Assembly: GCF_014274465.1 (NCBI RefSeq)
Contig: NZ_CP060394.1
Location: 5,084,001 to 5,148,000, forward strand
DNA: 64,000 nucleotides
Origin: Alloacidobacterium dinghuense
GTDB taxonomy: Bacteria > Acidobacteriota > Terriglobia > Terriglobales > Acidobacteriaceae
Direction: 5' to 3'
The notes beneath the pieces are model-generated. The model was not told where the DNA came from, made no database searches, and saw nothing but the letters and a program-made list of their open reading frames with translations. Below are positions 16,956-25,876 of the stretch, piece by piece. The stretch's first letter is position 1, and each line of letters starts with the position of its first letter. A program made the position numbers and the translations under genes.

Positions 16956-17861
16956 CTATCGAGCGAGCATCTTCCATCCATCTCTTGCTGCGGTCACACG
17001 AAGATTCCATCTCGAGAATTTTATATGACGCACTGCAAAGGCCACTGTCGACTGAAGCTGCGCTTGCCAATACCACAGCAGCGCCAGGAAAAAGGGGAGG
17101 TGTTTGCGAACGAAATATATACGATTACGAGTTGAATAATGGACCATAAAGTCTGACATATTACCCGTTAAATAACTTACCTTATGCCAAAGCTTAGCTT
17201 CAGGCACATACCACAGCGAAACGCTATTTTTCAGACAGCGGTATAAGAAATCAACGTCATCCGAGTAAACGAAGTAACGACTATCCATAAGCCCTACTCG
17301 GTGAAACACCGTCGCTTTCGCCATCAAACAACAGGTCGGTGTATATGTTACACGTCGCGGCGTATTAAACTGACCGACATCTGTTTCTCCCTCTCCGTTG
17401 TGACTAATATTGTATCCACGGAACGGCAAGAATCGCCCACCAGCACACCAAATGCGTTTTGGCGAATCGTGGTGGTACATCTTACTCGTAGTCATGTCAC
17501 ACTGATGGCGATCTAACGCCGAATATAATCTTTCGATAAAGTTGGATTGAAAAATGGTATCGTTATTTAGTAAGAGAACGCACTCACATCCATCCGAGAT
17601 GGCAGCGCGAATGCCTTGGTTGTTGCCTTCTGCGACACCAAGATTCTCTTGATTGGCAATGACAACGGAGGGCAAATCCTCCCGTTGACGTACCATCATC
17701 AATGTTTCGTCCCTGGAATTATTATCCACAAGATAGAGAACGAAGTTTCTATGTGTTTGATTGCCCAATGACTCGAAAAATTCCCGTAGGACTGGTGCAC
17801 TGTTATAGGTAACAGTCACAACACCGATCTTGCCTTTCACAGTCAACGCGGATTCAACCAC
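16956..17861 (-). CDS. GT2 family glycosyltransferase (rhamnosyltransferase-like)
   Basis: A 301-residue GT-A enzyme. It opens with GKIGVVTVTYNSAPVLREFF and has VLYLVDNNSRDET, NLGVAEGNNQGIRAA and LLLNNDT (the DXD-like metal site). TPTCCLMAKATVFHRVG and DSRYFVYSDDVDFLYR (catalytic Asp-Asp region) follow. This is the layout of the WbbL-type rhamnosyltransferases. GTG at 17859-17861 is chosen as the start because GGGGG lies seven bases before it; the frame is open to 17966 inside the epimerase gene. The start overlaps the epimerase stop, so the two are coupled. Confidence 0.88.
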   Translation of the reverse strand: MVESALTVKGKIGVVTVTYNSAPVLREFFESLGNQTHRNFVLYLVDNNSRDETLMMVRQREDLPSVVIANQENLGVAEGNNQGIRAAISDGCECVLLLNNDTIFQSNFIERLYSALDRHQCDMTTSKMYHHDSPKRIWCAGGRFLPFRGYNISHNGEGETDVGQFNTPRRVTYTPTCCLMAKATVFHRVGLMDSRYFVYSDDVDFLYRCLKNSVSLWYVPEAKLWHKVSYLTGNMSDFMVHYSTRNRIYFVRKHLPFFLALLWYWQAQLQSTVAFAVRHIKFSRWNLRVTAARDGWKMLAR

Positions 17862-18981
17862 GCAACAACCCCCGGTTCCGCATCTCCTCAAGAGAATCCT
17901 CATAACCCTCGGCGGAGACGGGCGCTCTCTCAGCCCAAGACAGAAATCTCTCAATGCCTTGGCCAAACTCCCAGGTGGGCCGATAGCCTAATAACTCATG
18001 AGCACGAGCCACTTGCCCAAAGCCGTGACGAACGTCACCTTCACGAAATGCACCCGTCACCTGCACGGTCGATCGGCTCCCAAAATAGGCACTGACCCTA
18101 TTGGCCACCTCCAAAACTGAAATATGTCCATCCGAACCAATATTCAGAGAATGACATCCTGTTACCGGCGCGAGTAGTGCGGTGGCCGTTGCGGCTACTA
18201 CATCATCAATATAAACAAAATCTCTACTCTCCTTACCATCCTCGAATATGCGAATCGGCTGACCAAGGCGAGCCAGATTTGAGAAGATGGCGAGAATGCC
18301 AGTGTAGGGATTCTGTAGTGACTGTCCCGGTCCGTAGACATTTTGATATCGCAACGCAATCGATGAAATCCCCCTAACCTGACCGAAAAGCAGCACGATT
18401 TGCTCTTGTGTCAACTTAGTCAGGCCATAAAAAGATGACGGCTGTAGGGGTGCATCTTCCGGAGTGGCTATGGCGGCGCAAGTCTCGTGGCAAATGGGAC
18501 ACAAGGGGTCAAAATAGCCCGCTTGCTTATCGACTGAGGAACGTGATTGAGGGTATACAATTCCGTCCGTTACGCACCGATATGCTCCTTCGCCATAGAT
18601 GGCACGAGACGATGCAACAATAATCTTTTCGATGTGTAGCTTTGAATTCTTCGTTATCTCCTCAAAGAGCTGTGAGGTACCTACCAGGTTGGCACGCGCG
18701 TAACGCCCGATTTCGTACATCGATTGGCCAGTACCCGTCTCGGCGGCCAGATGAACAATGGCTTCCGCACCCTGTAACGCTGAAGCTACGGCGGATTCAT
18801 CAGCAACGTCCCCGCGCACGAGCCGTACATCCGTCGCGATGTCATCGGCAAGTGAGCGCCTATCGCCATGAACCTGCTGCAGGAAATTGTCAAGAATAGT
18901 GATTTTGTGTCCCTGCGTGAGCAGGTAACGTGTCAAATGACTTCCAATAAAGCCGGCTCCGCCGGTGATAAGAATATTCAT
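17854..18981 (-). CDS. NAD-dependent sugar-nucleotide epimerase with Cys-rich insert
   Basis: A 375-residue extended short-chain dehydrogenase. It has NILITGGAGFIGSHL (dinucleotide loop), VHLAAETGTGQSM, VASSRAIYGEG and the catalytic YGLTK (Tyr-x3-Lys). Between the Ser and Tyr sites, at about residues 135-170, there is an insert with YFDPLCPICHETCAAI, a CxxCxxxC cluster. Comparable inserts occur in proteins annotated as dTDP-L-rhamnose 4-epimerases, so a deoxysugar epimerase is likely. The C-terminal domain binds the sugar (LRYQNVYGPGQ, FREGDVRH). It overlaps the downstream GT2 gene. Confidence 0.88.
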   Translation of the reverse strand: MNILITGGAGFIGSHLTRYLLTQGHKITILDNFLQQVHGDRRSLADDIATDVRLVRGDVADESAVASALQGAEAIVHLAAETGTGQSMYEIGRYARANLVGTSQLFEEITKNSKLHIEKIIVASSRAIYGEGAYRCVTDGIVYPQSRSSVDKQAGYFDPLCPICHETCAAIATPEDAPLQPSSFYGLTKLTQEQIVLLFGQVRGISSIALRYQNVYGPGQSLQNPYTGILAIFSNLARLGQPIRIFEDGKESRDFVYIDDVVAATATALLAPVTGCHSLNIGSDGHISVLEVANRVSAYFGSRSTVQVTGAFREGDVRHGFGQVARAHELLGYRPTWEFGQGIERFLSWAERAPVSAEGYEDSLEEMRNRGLLRG

Positions 18982-19157
18982 TTTCCATCGACGATTCGGA
19001 ATGCAACCGAATTCAAGATCAACCTCAAAAAGAGAAGCCCTCGACGCTCAAAAAATCTCTTCATGCGCTCCATTTTGTTCGAAATACCCGGCGATGGCCA
19101 ACATAGACAATCGTACTTTACGGTGAAACCGAATAACCGTGGCCCAGCCGAAACATC

Positions 19158-19298
19158 CTAGCCGATTAGGGCAGCAAGTAATGGAAAGCTCGCCAGGAAA
19201 AAGATCGCCAACCCGATTCTTCCCATGACTTCGCGACCAGTCTTTCCGCTCTCAACCCCAATGATAACTATTAAAATGAAAGCGTGCGTTAACGTCAA
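19158..19298 (-). CDS. Possible 46-codon membrane peptide
   Basis: Within the 326-bp gap between the epimerase and the secreted beta-rich protein, the minus strand holds a TTG-initiated frame of 46 codons ending at 19158-19160. It has two hydrophobic runs (AFILIVIIG and IGLAIFFLASFPLLAALIG) joined by a charged turn (ESGKTGREVMGR). It could be a small membrane protein, or the tail of a lost multi-helix protein, since a stop lies just before the TTG and no ribosome site is visible. An ATG at 19224-19226 would give a 22-residue single-helix peptide. Nothing else is seen in the gap. Confidence 0.3.
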   Translation of the reverse strand: MTLTHAFILIVIIGVESGKTGREVMGRIGLAIFFLASFPLLAALIG

Positions 19299-19307
19299 TC
19301 AAACAGA

Positions 19308-20867
19308 GTGTGGACTGTGCTGAAGACTTTCACTTTGGTTTGTTTGTTCTGCTACAGCTGTATGGTGGGACAGGTAAGTAACAGCCTGAAGACACGCGAC
19401 AATATCGTGGCGGTCGACACAGAGCCGGGAACGACTGCAGACTCCAAAATCTCAGCATGTCTCGCGGCACTCCCGAACGGCGGTGTCTGTGATGCCCGTG
19501 GACTTGCCGCAACAACACAATTGATTACTTCTACAGTCGTAATCGCGGGAACAGCTCACGTTATCACCTTGTTGTGCGACCCCAGCACGGTCTTCATTCC
19601 GAACAGCACTATCACCAACTTATTCAATGTTGGTCAACATGCACGAGTCACAGGGTGCACTATCAGCCTCCCACCTGGATACACCGGAGATGTTTTTACC
19701 TTCAATTCTGCTCAGGCGACTATATACGGATGGTTTGATACCGAGGTGGATCACATTCACATTACGGGGGCCAGCGGCGCTACCACGGGAACCGGCTTCC
19801 TGCTTTCTTCTTCTGGCCCGAACCAAGTTGTTTCTTTTCTCCGGCTCCATGACATTCAAGTAGCTGAAGTCGGCGCGGCGATTCAGTTAGCTGCAATAGG
19901 AAGCGGAGCATATGTAAACGGCAATAGTTTTGCAAATTTCATAACCGTCAACTGTCCGATTGTAGTGGATTTTAATCCTGGGGGTGGGGAGGTGAAGCCA
20001 ACTATTCAAGGCAATCTCTTTATCAACTTCATCGTGGAAGGTAGTAACCGTCCAGGGTACACATACTGGAGATATAACGGCGCTGGCAATATCTGGAGCA
20101 ACATTTCTGAGGGTACGATTGGATGGGATTTGCCCGCAGGGCCAGACATCACAAACAACACCGGTTTGGGAAATGTTGCGGGCAACGAGATTGAAGGATT
20201 TGTCGGCCAATCGGGTACGGGATGGACTCCAAATTATAATAACGTTTATAAATCGTCAGATTTTGGAGGGCATGTTCCCGGGTTGGTCTCGAATGTGCTC
20301 TTTTGGGGCCGCTCCGCCAACTCTTCGCTGCAAGGCGGAATGCTTTCGAACGTTCCCCCGTCGACTTTAACGACATTCCCATATCCGGCTAACGGGTACA
20401 ACATTGATCCGGCGACCGGGAATACTCAAATTTACTGTGATTCTGCGCAGGATTCTGCAATTCAGATATTCGATAAGAATAAAAATGTGATCCGCAGTTC
20501 TGTCGGATGTGGGAACGGCATCTGGACGAGCAACGGGGAAAACGTCAACGGTAACACTGCCAGTCGAACTCTCAATCTTAGCGGGACAAGCACCGTTAGT
20601 TCTTTCCGCTTCGTCTCAACGGGAATCATATTCCCTAGCTCCGTAGCAGCGAATAGTTGCAGCGATCAAAGCTTTACAGACAAGCACCTTGCAGATCTTA
20701 AAATGGCCGACAACCTTGGCAGCATTTCGCCTCCCTCGACGCTCGGCAATTTAAGTGTAAGTGGTTTTGTCAGCAAGGACGGCATGCTAACTCTACATTT
20801 CTGCAACTCGAGTCCTCTTGCTGCAGCACCGCCATCGGGGATTTACAAATTTTTTGCCGTTCATTGA
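19308..20867 (+). CDS. Secreted protein of likely parallel beta-helix fold, unknown role
   Basis: A 519-residue exported protein with an N-terminal signal (LKTFTLVCLFCYSCMVGQVS). Much of it consists of short beta-strand/turn units rich in Gly, Asn, Thr and Ile (FTFNSAQATIYGWFD, HIHITGASGATTGTGF, then NSFANFITVNCPIVVDF), the texture of pectate-lyase-like right-handed beta-helices. No catalytic signature can be named. The start is GTG 19308, with GTG 19314 as the alternative. Lying inside a polysaccharide locus, it could cleave or bind the exported glycan, or be a surface spike; that is inference. Confidence 0.7.
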   Translation: MWTVLKTFTLVCLFCYSCMVGQVSNSLKTRDNIVAVDTEPGTTADSKISACLAALPNGGVCDARGLAATTQLITSTVVIAGTAHVITLLCDPSTVFIPNSTITNLFNVGQHARVTGCTISLPPGYTGDVFTFNSAQATIYGWFDTEVDHIHITGASGATTGTGFLLSSSGPNQVVSFLRLHDIQVAEVGAAIQLAAIGSGAYVNGNSFANFITVNCPIVVDFNPGGGEVKPTIQGNLFINFIVEGSNRPGYTYWRYNGAGNIWSNISEGTIGWDLPAGPDITNNTGLGNVAGNEIEGFVGQSGTGWTPNYNNVYKSSDFGGHVPGLVSNVLFWGRSANSSLQGGMLSNVPPSTLTTFPYPANGYNIDPATGNTQIYCDSAQDSAIQIFDKNKNVIRSSVGCGNGIWTSNGENVNGNTASRTLNLSGTSTVSSFRFVSTGIIFPSSVAANSCSDQSFTDKHLADLKMADNLGSISPPSTLGNLSVSGFVSKDGMLTLHFCNSSPLAAAPPSGIYKFFAVH

Positions 20868-20913
20868 AAAGAACTTAAGAACCGTAACTTCCAGTAATTC
20901 ACGGTGCAAATAA

Positions 20914-21552
20914 ATGCAGACGTTGTCCGTAAAACTTCAGAGACTTCTACAAATGCCTTTTCACGATAAACTAAATCTTTTATACGATAAACTATGTCTA
21001 CTTAAGGGGGTACTCTACTATCGCCAGGTGTTCGGTCATTTTGGCAGAGGTTCTACGCTATTTAGGCCCATCTTGCTCCGCAATCCGCGATTTATGCACA
21101 TTGGAAACAATGTAAACATCCGACAGGGTGCTAGGCTGGAGGTTGTATTAGGTCCCAATAGCCGCATCCCTCGCCTACACATTGGAAATAACGTAAACAT
21201 AGAACAGAATGTCCATCTTGTGTGTCATTCGCGACTTACCATCAGTGATAATGTCTCGATTACGGGCAACTGCGCAATTGTAGATGTAACCCATCCTTAT
21301 TCAGACGTAAACAACCTCACCAAAATTGGCGACAGAATACTTGATGAAAATTCGTTTGTCGAAATCGGATACGGGTCATTCCTCGGCTTCTCTACAATAG
21401 TTTTACCGGGCGTGCGGATTGGGAAGTACTGCATTATCGGGGCTCATTCGGTAGTCACTCATGACATCCCAGACTACTCAGTTGCCGCGGGTAATCCAGC
21501 AAAGCTGCTCAAGCAATATGATGCGATCAGGGGAGTATGGCAACGGGTCTGA
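20914..21552 (+). CDS. Left-handed beta-helix acyltransferase (WcaF/maa family)
   Basis: A 212-residue protein with hexapeptide repeats from about residue 65 on (IGNNVNIRQGARLE, IGNNVNIEQNVHLV, ISDNVSITGNCAIVDVTH). It continues with GYGSFLGFSTIVLPGVRIGK and the typical end VVTHDIPDYSVAAGNPAKLL. The His in VDVTHPY corresponds to the catalytic base of sugar O-acetyltransferases. It likely acetylates a sugar of the surface glycan using acetyl-CoA in the cytosol. ATG 20914 follows the beta-helix gene by 46 bp, so one transcript is plausible. Confidence 0.9.
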   Translation: MQTLSVKLQRLLQMPFHDKLNLLYDKLCLLKGVLYYRQVFGHFGRGSTLFRPILLRNPRFMHIGNNVNIRQGARLEVVLGPNSRIPRLHIGNNVNIEQNVHLVCHSRLTISDNVSITGNCAIVDVTHPYSDVNNLTKIGDRILDENSFVEIGYGSFLGFSTIVLPGVRIGKYCIIGAHSVVTHDIPDYSVAAGNPAKLLKQYDAIRGVWQRV

Positions 21553-21707
21553 CCCCCAACTGCCATCAAGCGTTTTCTCATTCATGCAGCGTTTGTCTTT
21601 TCGACATCGAAATACTAGTTAACACATGTGGGAAAATCAGCGATGCCCATAAAAGCCTGAGTGTATATAAACCGGGGTGGGCGCCACCAATTTATAATCC
21701 CCTTTAA

Positions 21708-22613
21708 ATGCCTTCGCCAGAATGTATCGTGTGTCAATCGCTGAAAAGAGAATTCTTATTCCGAACATCTGATCGTCACTATGGAATAAAAGGCGACTTC
21801 GATCTTGTTCGATGTGTCAACTGCGGACTCGTAAGTCTGGACCCAATGCCCACAGAGTCCGAACTCGCGCAGTATTATTCTGAAGGATACTACGCATATC
21901 AACCGATATTGAAACCCACTCGTCTGACGAAATTAAAACAGAAGATATTGCGCTCTCCCATTCCAAATCATGACCCTGATTTTAGCGAGCCTGGGGATTT
22001 CCTCGATATTGGTTGTGGCAGTGGCACCTATCTCGAACGAATGCGCTCTCGTGGATGGAATGTGCGGGGCGTCGAGCCCAGCGCCCATGGGGTTGCGAAT
22101 GGAAGACAAGCTGGATTCGATATCTTTCACGGTACCTTAGTTCAGGCTAGTTTCCCATCGGACTCATTTGACTACGTGCGCAGCAATCATTCTTTTGAGC
22201 ATATGCCAAATCCGGTCCAGGTACTAGGAGAGCTGTATCGCATTGTGCGGTCAGGAGGCAAAGTGTATGTCGGTGTCCCAAATATAGATAGCCTTCCATT
22301 TCGTCTATTCAGGAGATATTGGTGGTATATGGGCGCACCGGTGCACACGTACAGTTATTCTGTAAAGACATTGACGGCGCTCCTACAACGTGCTGGCTTT
22401 CTAATTAGGGGTGTGCACTACAATTCTAACTACACGAGCCTATTAGGCAGCCTCCAAATCTACGTGAACCGCAATACGACAAAACGATCTGAGCAGGGAT
22501 GGCTTTTCTCTAATTTGCTACTAATTATCACCGCAAATCTCCTGGAACGGATAATTGACCTCGTCCACCAGGGTGATGCAATAGAGGTAATCTGCGAGAA
22601 AGTGAACCCTTGA
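21708..22613 (+). CDS. Zinc-finger class I SAM-dependent methyltransferase
   Basis: A 301-residue protein. The N-terminus holds a four-Cys site (CIVC at residues 5-8 and CVNCGL at about 37-40). The SAM-binding motif I is FLDIGCGSGTYLERMRSRGW with an acidic end VEPS, and SNHSFEHMPNPVQVLGELYR follows, as in sugar C- and O-methyltransferases of the 'methyltransf_23' type. Enzymes with such Cys-rich N-termini (TylC3/NovU relatives) methylate nucleotide sugars; here the target is probably a sugar of the surface glycan. It starts at ATG 21708 and is convergent with the flippase. Confidence 0.88.
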   Translation: MPSPECIVCQSLKREFLFRTSDRHYGIKGDFDLVRCVNCGLVSLDPMPTESELAQYYSEGYYAYQPILKPTRLTKLKQKILRSPIPNHDPDFSEPGDFLDIGCGSGTYLERMRSRGWNVRGVEPSAHGVANGRQAGFDIFHGTLVQASFPSDSFDYVRSNHSFEHMPNPVQVLGELYRIVRSGGKVYVGVPNIDSLPFRLFRRYWWYMGAPVHTYSYSVKTLTALLQRAGFLIRGVHYNSNYTSLLGSLQIYVNRNTTKRSEQGWLFSNLLLIITANLLERIIDLVHQGDAIEVICEKVNP

Positions 22614-22637
22614 ATAACCTTCGCTCCTATTTTGACT

Positions 22638-24146
22638 TCAACCGGCGAATCTGCTCGCTTTGATATGGCGTTGGAGTCCATTCCAGACAAATACACACGT
22701 AAGAAACAAACAGCCGACGAGCAAGAACCGGTCCCCCAAACTTGAGAACTGCAAATGCGGAACATGCCATTCTCTGAAAACAAGCCAGAGAATAAGCGGG
22801 GAAAATGCTAAAACTGGCTGAACAATTCCTTCCCATGCAAAGGTTGAGCGATTCATTTTGATTTCATGCGCCCATTGCATTATCAATACCACTTGCATGG
22901 CAATTGCAACTGCGGCGGCGATCAAGGTCGCCCAAGCTACGCCGACTGCTCCGATAACCCTCATGCCTAACACACTCAGCGCAAGGTTGAGGATGCCCTC
23001 TACGACTGCCGGGAACAAGCCATATCGTTGTAATCCCAAGGCTACCAGCACAACTGCATATGCGCTTCCGGTTAGCCGTACAGTTTGAGCCACCAGCAGA
23101 ATCTCAAGGATCGGCAATACCTTTGCAGCATAGGCCGGTCCAACCCAAATCTTAAGAAGATTTCCACCACAGAAAAACGCTGCGACCGTTAACGCCATGC
23201 ATCCATAAGTATTTAATCGAGTTGAGGTCGTAACCAGCCGTCGGATTCGTTCGTACTCCTTGCGAGACTGGAGCATCGCAACGGGCGCCAATAGCGCACT
23301 GAATATAGAATTGCTTAACCCCATGAAAAAGCTGATCAGCGTCGTTGCAAGTGAGTACTGCGCAACTGCACTGAAATCGAAATATCCAATGATGGTGACA
23401 TCGAGGCCACCGATCAACAACATGCTGAACGACCAGATAGTGAGAGTTGAGCAGTACCCGATTAACTCTCGTGCCATCGCGTGGTCAACATATGAGAAAC
23501 GGACACGCATCCCAGGCAACAGGCGTTCTGCGATGTGGTATTGGGCAAGTCCTCCAAGTAGCTGGAAACTACAAAGACTGAGCGCCAGTAGACTCAAGGA
23601 CTGCGTGTAGCGAACAGTCACAAGTACCGCTATAGCTCCGAGTATTCGACTCCCGCCAATCGCAATTGCAGGGTATTCGTTGCGATGAGATCCAATCAGC
23701 ACTCCCGTAAACGTTGACACCGGCAGCATTATGCATGCGGTTGCCGTCATAATGACTAGCGCTACGCGGAGGTCTGAAACGGTCTGGAGAGGAACCGAAT
23801 GGAAGATCTGTGGAAACCACCAAATAATTGCTCCAAGTACGGCGAGTACCAATACCCCGGCCAGCATGAGAAGCCCGAAGGTAGTGCTTATCAGGCGATC
23901 GCGCCGCCCCTCATCGCCAAGCTCAATGGCTTGAGCAAGATATCGTGCTACTGCCGTCTGCAAACCAAAATCCAGATAGTTAGCATACGCGGCAATTTGT
24001 AGCAATAGTGACCATGCCGCAAAGTGCTCATGATCAAGCGCATGCGTAAGAAAATGAGGTATCACTAGGGCTGCGATCGCTGAGGCTCCCCCCCGGACGA
24101 CATTTGCAAGCGCATTCTTTACGACCGTATATCTCAGCCGCCTCAA
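22638..24146 (-). CDS. Oligosaccharide flippase (Wzx/MATE-like)
   Basis: A 502-residue membrane protein with about 12-14 predicted helices. The N-terminus (NVVRGGASAIAALVIPHFLTH) and the repeated pattern of helices separated by short basic loops match the polysaccharide transporter (MVF/PST) family. It would flip the undecaprenyl-linked repeat unit to the periplasm, upstream of the Wzy-like protein at 15461. No other flippase is present in the locus, so a Wzx/Wzy-dependent route is the simplest reading. Start ATG 24144-24146; single gene, 129 bp downstream of the GT9 gene. Confidence 0.88.
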   Translation of the reverse strand: MRRLRYTVVKNALANVVRGGASAIAALVIPHFLTHALDHEHFAAWSLLLQIAAYANYLDFGLQTAVARYLAQAIELGDEGRRDRLISTTFGLLMLAGVLVLAVLGAIIWWFPQIFHSVPLQTVSDLRVALVIMTATACIMLPVSTFTGVLIGSHRNEYPAIAIGGSRILGAIAVLVTVRYTQSLSLLALSLCSFQLLGGLAQYHIAERLLPGMRVRFSYVDHAMARELIGYCSTLTIWSFSMLLIGGLDVTIIGYFDFSAVAQYSLATTLISFFMGLSNSIFSALLAPVAMLQSRKEYERIRRLVTTSTRLNTYGCMALTVAAFFCGGNLLKIWVGPAYAAKVLPILEILLVAQTVRLTGSAYAVVLVALGLQRYGLFPAVVEGILNLALSVLGMRVIGAVGVAWATLIAAAVAIAMQVVLIMQWAHEIKMNRSTFAWEGIVQPVLAFSPLILWLVFREWHVPHLQFSSLGDRFLLVGCLFLTCVFVWNGLQRHIKASRFAG

Positions 24147-24275
24147 GCCTCTCCAATCTTAATTGCCAGTTAAACAATCTAACCCGATGTCTCGATGATC
24201 ACTCGAATACAGTGTCACAAATTTAGGGAAAGTTTCAGGTTCAGATCGACACCTCAACGATGGACGCGGTAGTCC

Positions 24276-25472
24276 TTAAACCCATCCGTCACGGAGAACG
24301 GTGCGGGTCGCTGCCAACACATCATCAACACTGATATCCCACATACACGCACTTTGTTGAATGGCTGTACATCTGGCGGGAATATATCGCTGATAGCTAT
24401 TGATGCACGGACTACATGGCTGACGTGTTGGATAAACATACGTTGCGCGGAAGCCGACCGGACCCCAGCAAATGGGCGTATTGGGACCAAACAATCCTAC
24501 GGTAGGAGTTCCCATTGCAGCACCCAAATGCATGATTCCAGTATCGCAGCTAATCAAGAGGTCACAGCGTTCCAGCAGGGCAGCAGAGCGTTCAAAGGTT
24601 CCCAAGTCAGAAGCTCCAACAGTCCTGCCGGGGAATTGGAGCTTGAAATTTTCCATAAGAGGCTGCTCCGCCGTTCCCCCAGTCAGCACCACAGTCATCT
24701 CCTTGTTGAGGGCTAAGAGCCGACTTGCCAATTGAACCCAGCGCTCCATTGGCCATAACCTATACTGCGCGCTTGGCCCTACTCCGATATGCATGGCTAC
24801 AACCGGGCCACGGGCTTGGTTAGTTATTTTGTTCTTCCACCAACTCTCCATCCAGCTATTGGTCTCAGGGGAGTACGGCATCGCAACAGCCCCCACACTT
24901 GCGGTGAGTTGTGGATCAATTACCTGACACATTCGAACCATAGCACTCCACATCGACTCGCTCTCTCGCAGTTCAATTGGATGAGTCAGGAATTCACCAC
25001 GAGAACGAGTTCCGGGGTGAACAAAACCCACCCTGACGGGAATTCCCGCCGCTCGCGTAAAGGCAGCCGTGAGCAAGGAATGCTGTTCAAAATCCAGAAT
25101 CGCATCATAGTGCTGTCGTCTGATTGTTCTAAGAATCGACAATGCTTGTGCCAAACCATCGGAGCCAGAACGATAGATAAGCGAATTTCCCCCTCCGCCA
25201 CAGGTCATAGGCTCCATCGTTCGCTCCTCTAGTATGAAGTCGAACCTCATCAGAGGATTTCGCCGACGCAAATGCTCAACTAGCGAGCGGGCCAACACAG
25301 CCTCACCCATTCCCCCAAATTTGAGAATCAGGATTTTTTTTGGAGTTTCCGTCAAAGGTTCGCCTGTGACACCGGAAACCAACGGCGCAAGAAGTTCAAA
25401 AACCTTCTCACAGATAGCGTGAACTGGTCGATAACGATATTTGCGGAACCGCATCTGCTCCCTTTGTCTCAC
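24276..25472 (-). CDS. GT9 family glycosyltransferase (heptosyltransferase-like)
   Basis: A 398-residue GT-B enzyme of the ADP-heptose:LPS heptosyltransferase family. It has LILKFGGMGEAVLARSLVEHL (the family N-terminal loop), VAMHIGVGPSAQYRLWPMERW and the donor-site block LISCDTGIMHLGAAMGTPTV followed by GLFGPNTPICWGP. A Cys-rich end (RQPCSPCINSYQRYIPARC) is common in the family. It fits with the hldE/gmhA/gmhB heptose genes in the same locus. Before the island inserted, it must have lain about 150 bp downstream of mnmE on the same strand. Confidence 0.9.
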   Translation of the reverse strand: MRQREQMRFRKYRYRPVHAICEKVFELLAPLVSGVTGEPLTETPKKILILKFGGMGEAVLARSLVEHLRRRNPLMRFDFILEERTMEPMTCGGGGNSLIYRSGSDGLAQALSILRTIRRQHYDAILDFEQHSLLTAAFTRAAGIPVRVGFVHPGTRSRGEFLTHPIELRESESMWSAMVRMCQVIDPQLTASVGAVAMPYSPETNSWMESWWKNKITNQARGPVVAMHIGVGPSAQYRLWPMERWVQLASRLLALNKEMTVVLTGGTAEQPLMENFKLQFPGRTVGASDLGTFERSAALLERCDLLISCDTGIMHLGAAMGTPTVGLFGPNTPICWGPVGFRATYVYPTRQPCSPCINSYQRYIPARCTAIQQSACMWDISVDDVLAATRTVLRDGWV

Positions 25473-25621
25473 CTAAAGCGTCGAATGGCCATTCGTTATC
25501 AGATTTTAGTTTATGTTGTTTATCACGTTTCTGTTTGATCTCAGGAGATTCGTGATCAGGTCGATAGGGATCCTGATAACTTTGTCTAGTCATCCCATGA
25601 AGGTTAACCTCGACAGTCCAA

Positions 25622-25639
25622 CTACTTGCCGATGCAGAA
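25622..25639 (-). other. Distal att site: duplicate of the last 18 bp of mnmE
   Basis: Read on the minus strand, this stretch is TTCTGCATCGGCAAGTAG, coding FCIGK-stop, the universal MnmE C-terminus, with no mnmE gene attached. It matches the true mnmE end at 40763-40780 at 16 of 18 positions. The 3' end of mnmE/thdF is the known attB of Salmonella Genomic Island 1 and its relatives. It marks the far border of the 15.1-kb island and probably preserves the ancestral mnmE end. Of the remaining 404-bp gap (25473-25876), only the repeats at 25699-25718 are notable. Confidence 0.85.
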
Positions 25640-25698
25640 AATAGAATTTATAGTCGATCGCCAATGTTTATGCGGTATTTAGAAAACACGCGCGTATT

Positions 25699-25718
25699 GG
25701 AGACTCAATGGAGACTCA
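25699..25718. repeat. Paired GGAGACTCA repeats, left island end
   Basis: Two GGAGACTCA units spaced by two bases (11-bp period) lie about 60 bp inside the left att site. The same pair with the same spacing and orientation occurs about 110 bp inside the right att site. This is what integrase arm-binding sites look like. Confidence 0.7.
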
Positions 25719-25876
25719 AATCCATCGCATAAGCCGTAGATGCGGTGGGCGTTGGCTGATCAGGACAATCCATACGGACACCGGCAGCGGGACACGCCGA
25801 CTGATGTGGTTACAACCAGACTCTGTCGTTGCTCAGAGCAACTAGGTTGCTTAAGGCTCAGAGGTTTGGCCGCTGT

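Noticed and set aside
25473-25876. tRNA gene as integration target
   Set aside because: No cloverleaf-like sequence is visible; the mnmE tail duplication explains the target.
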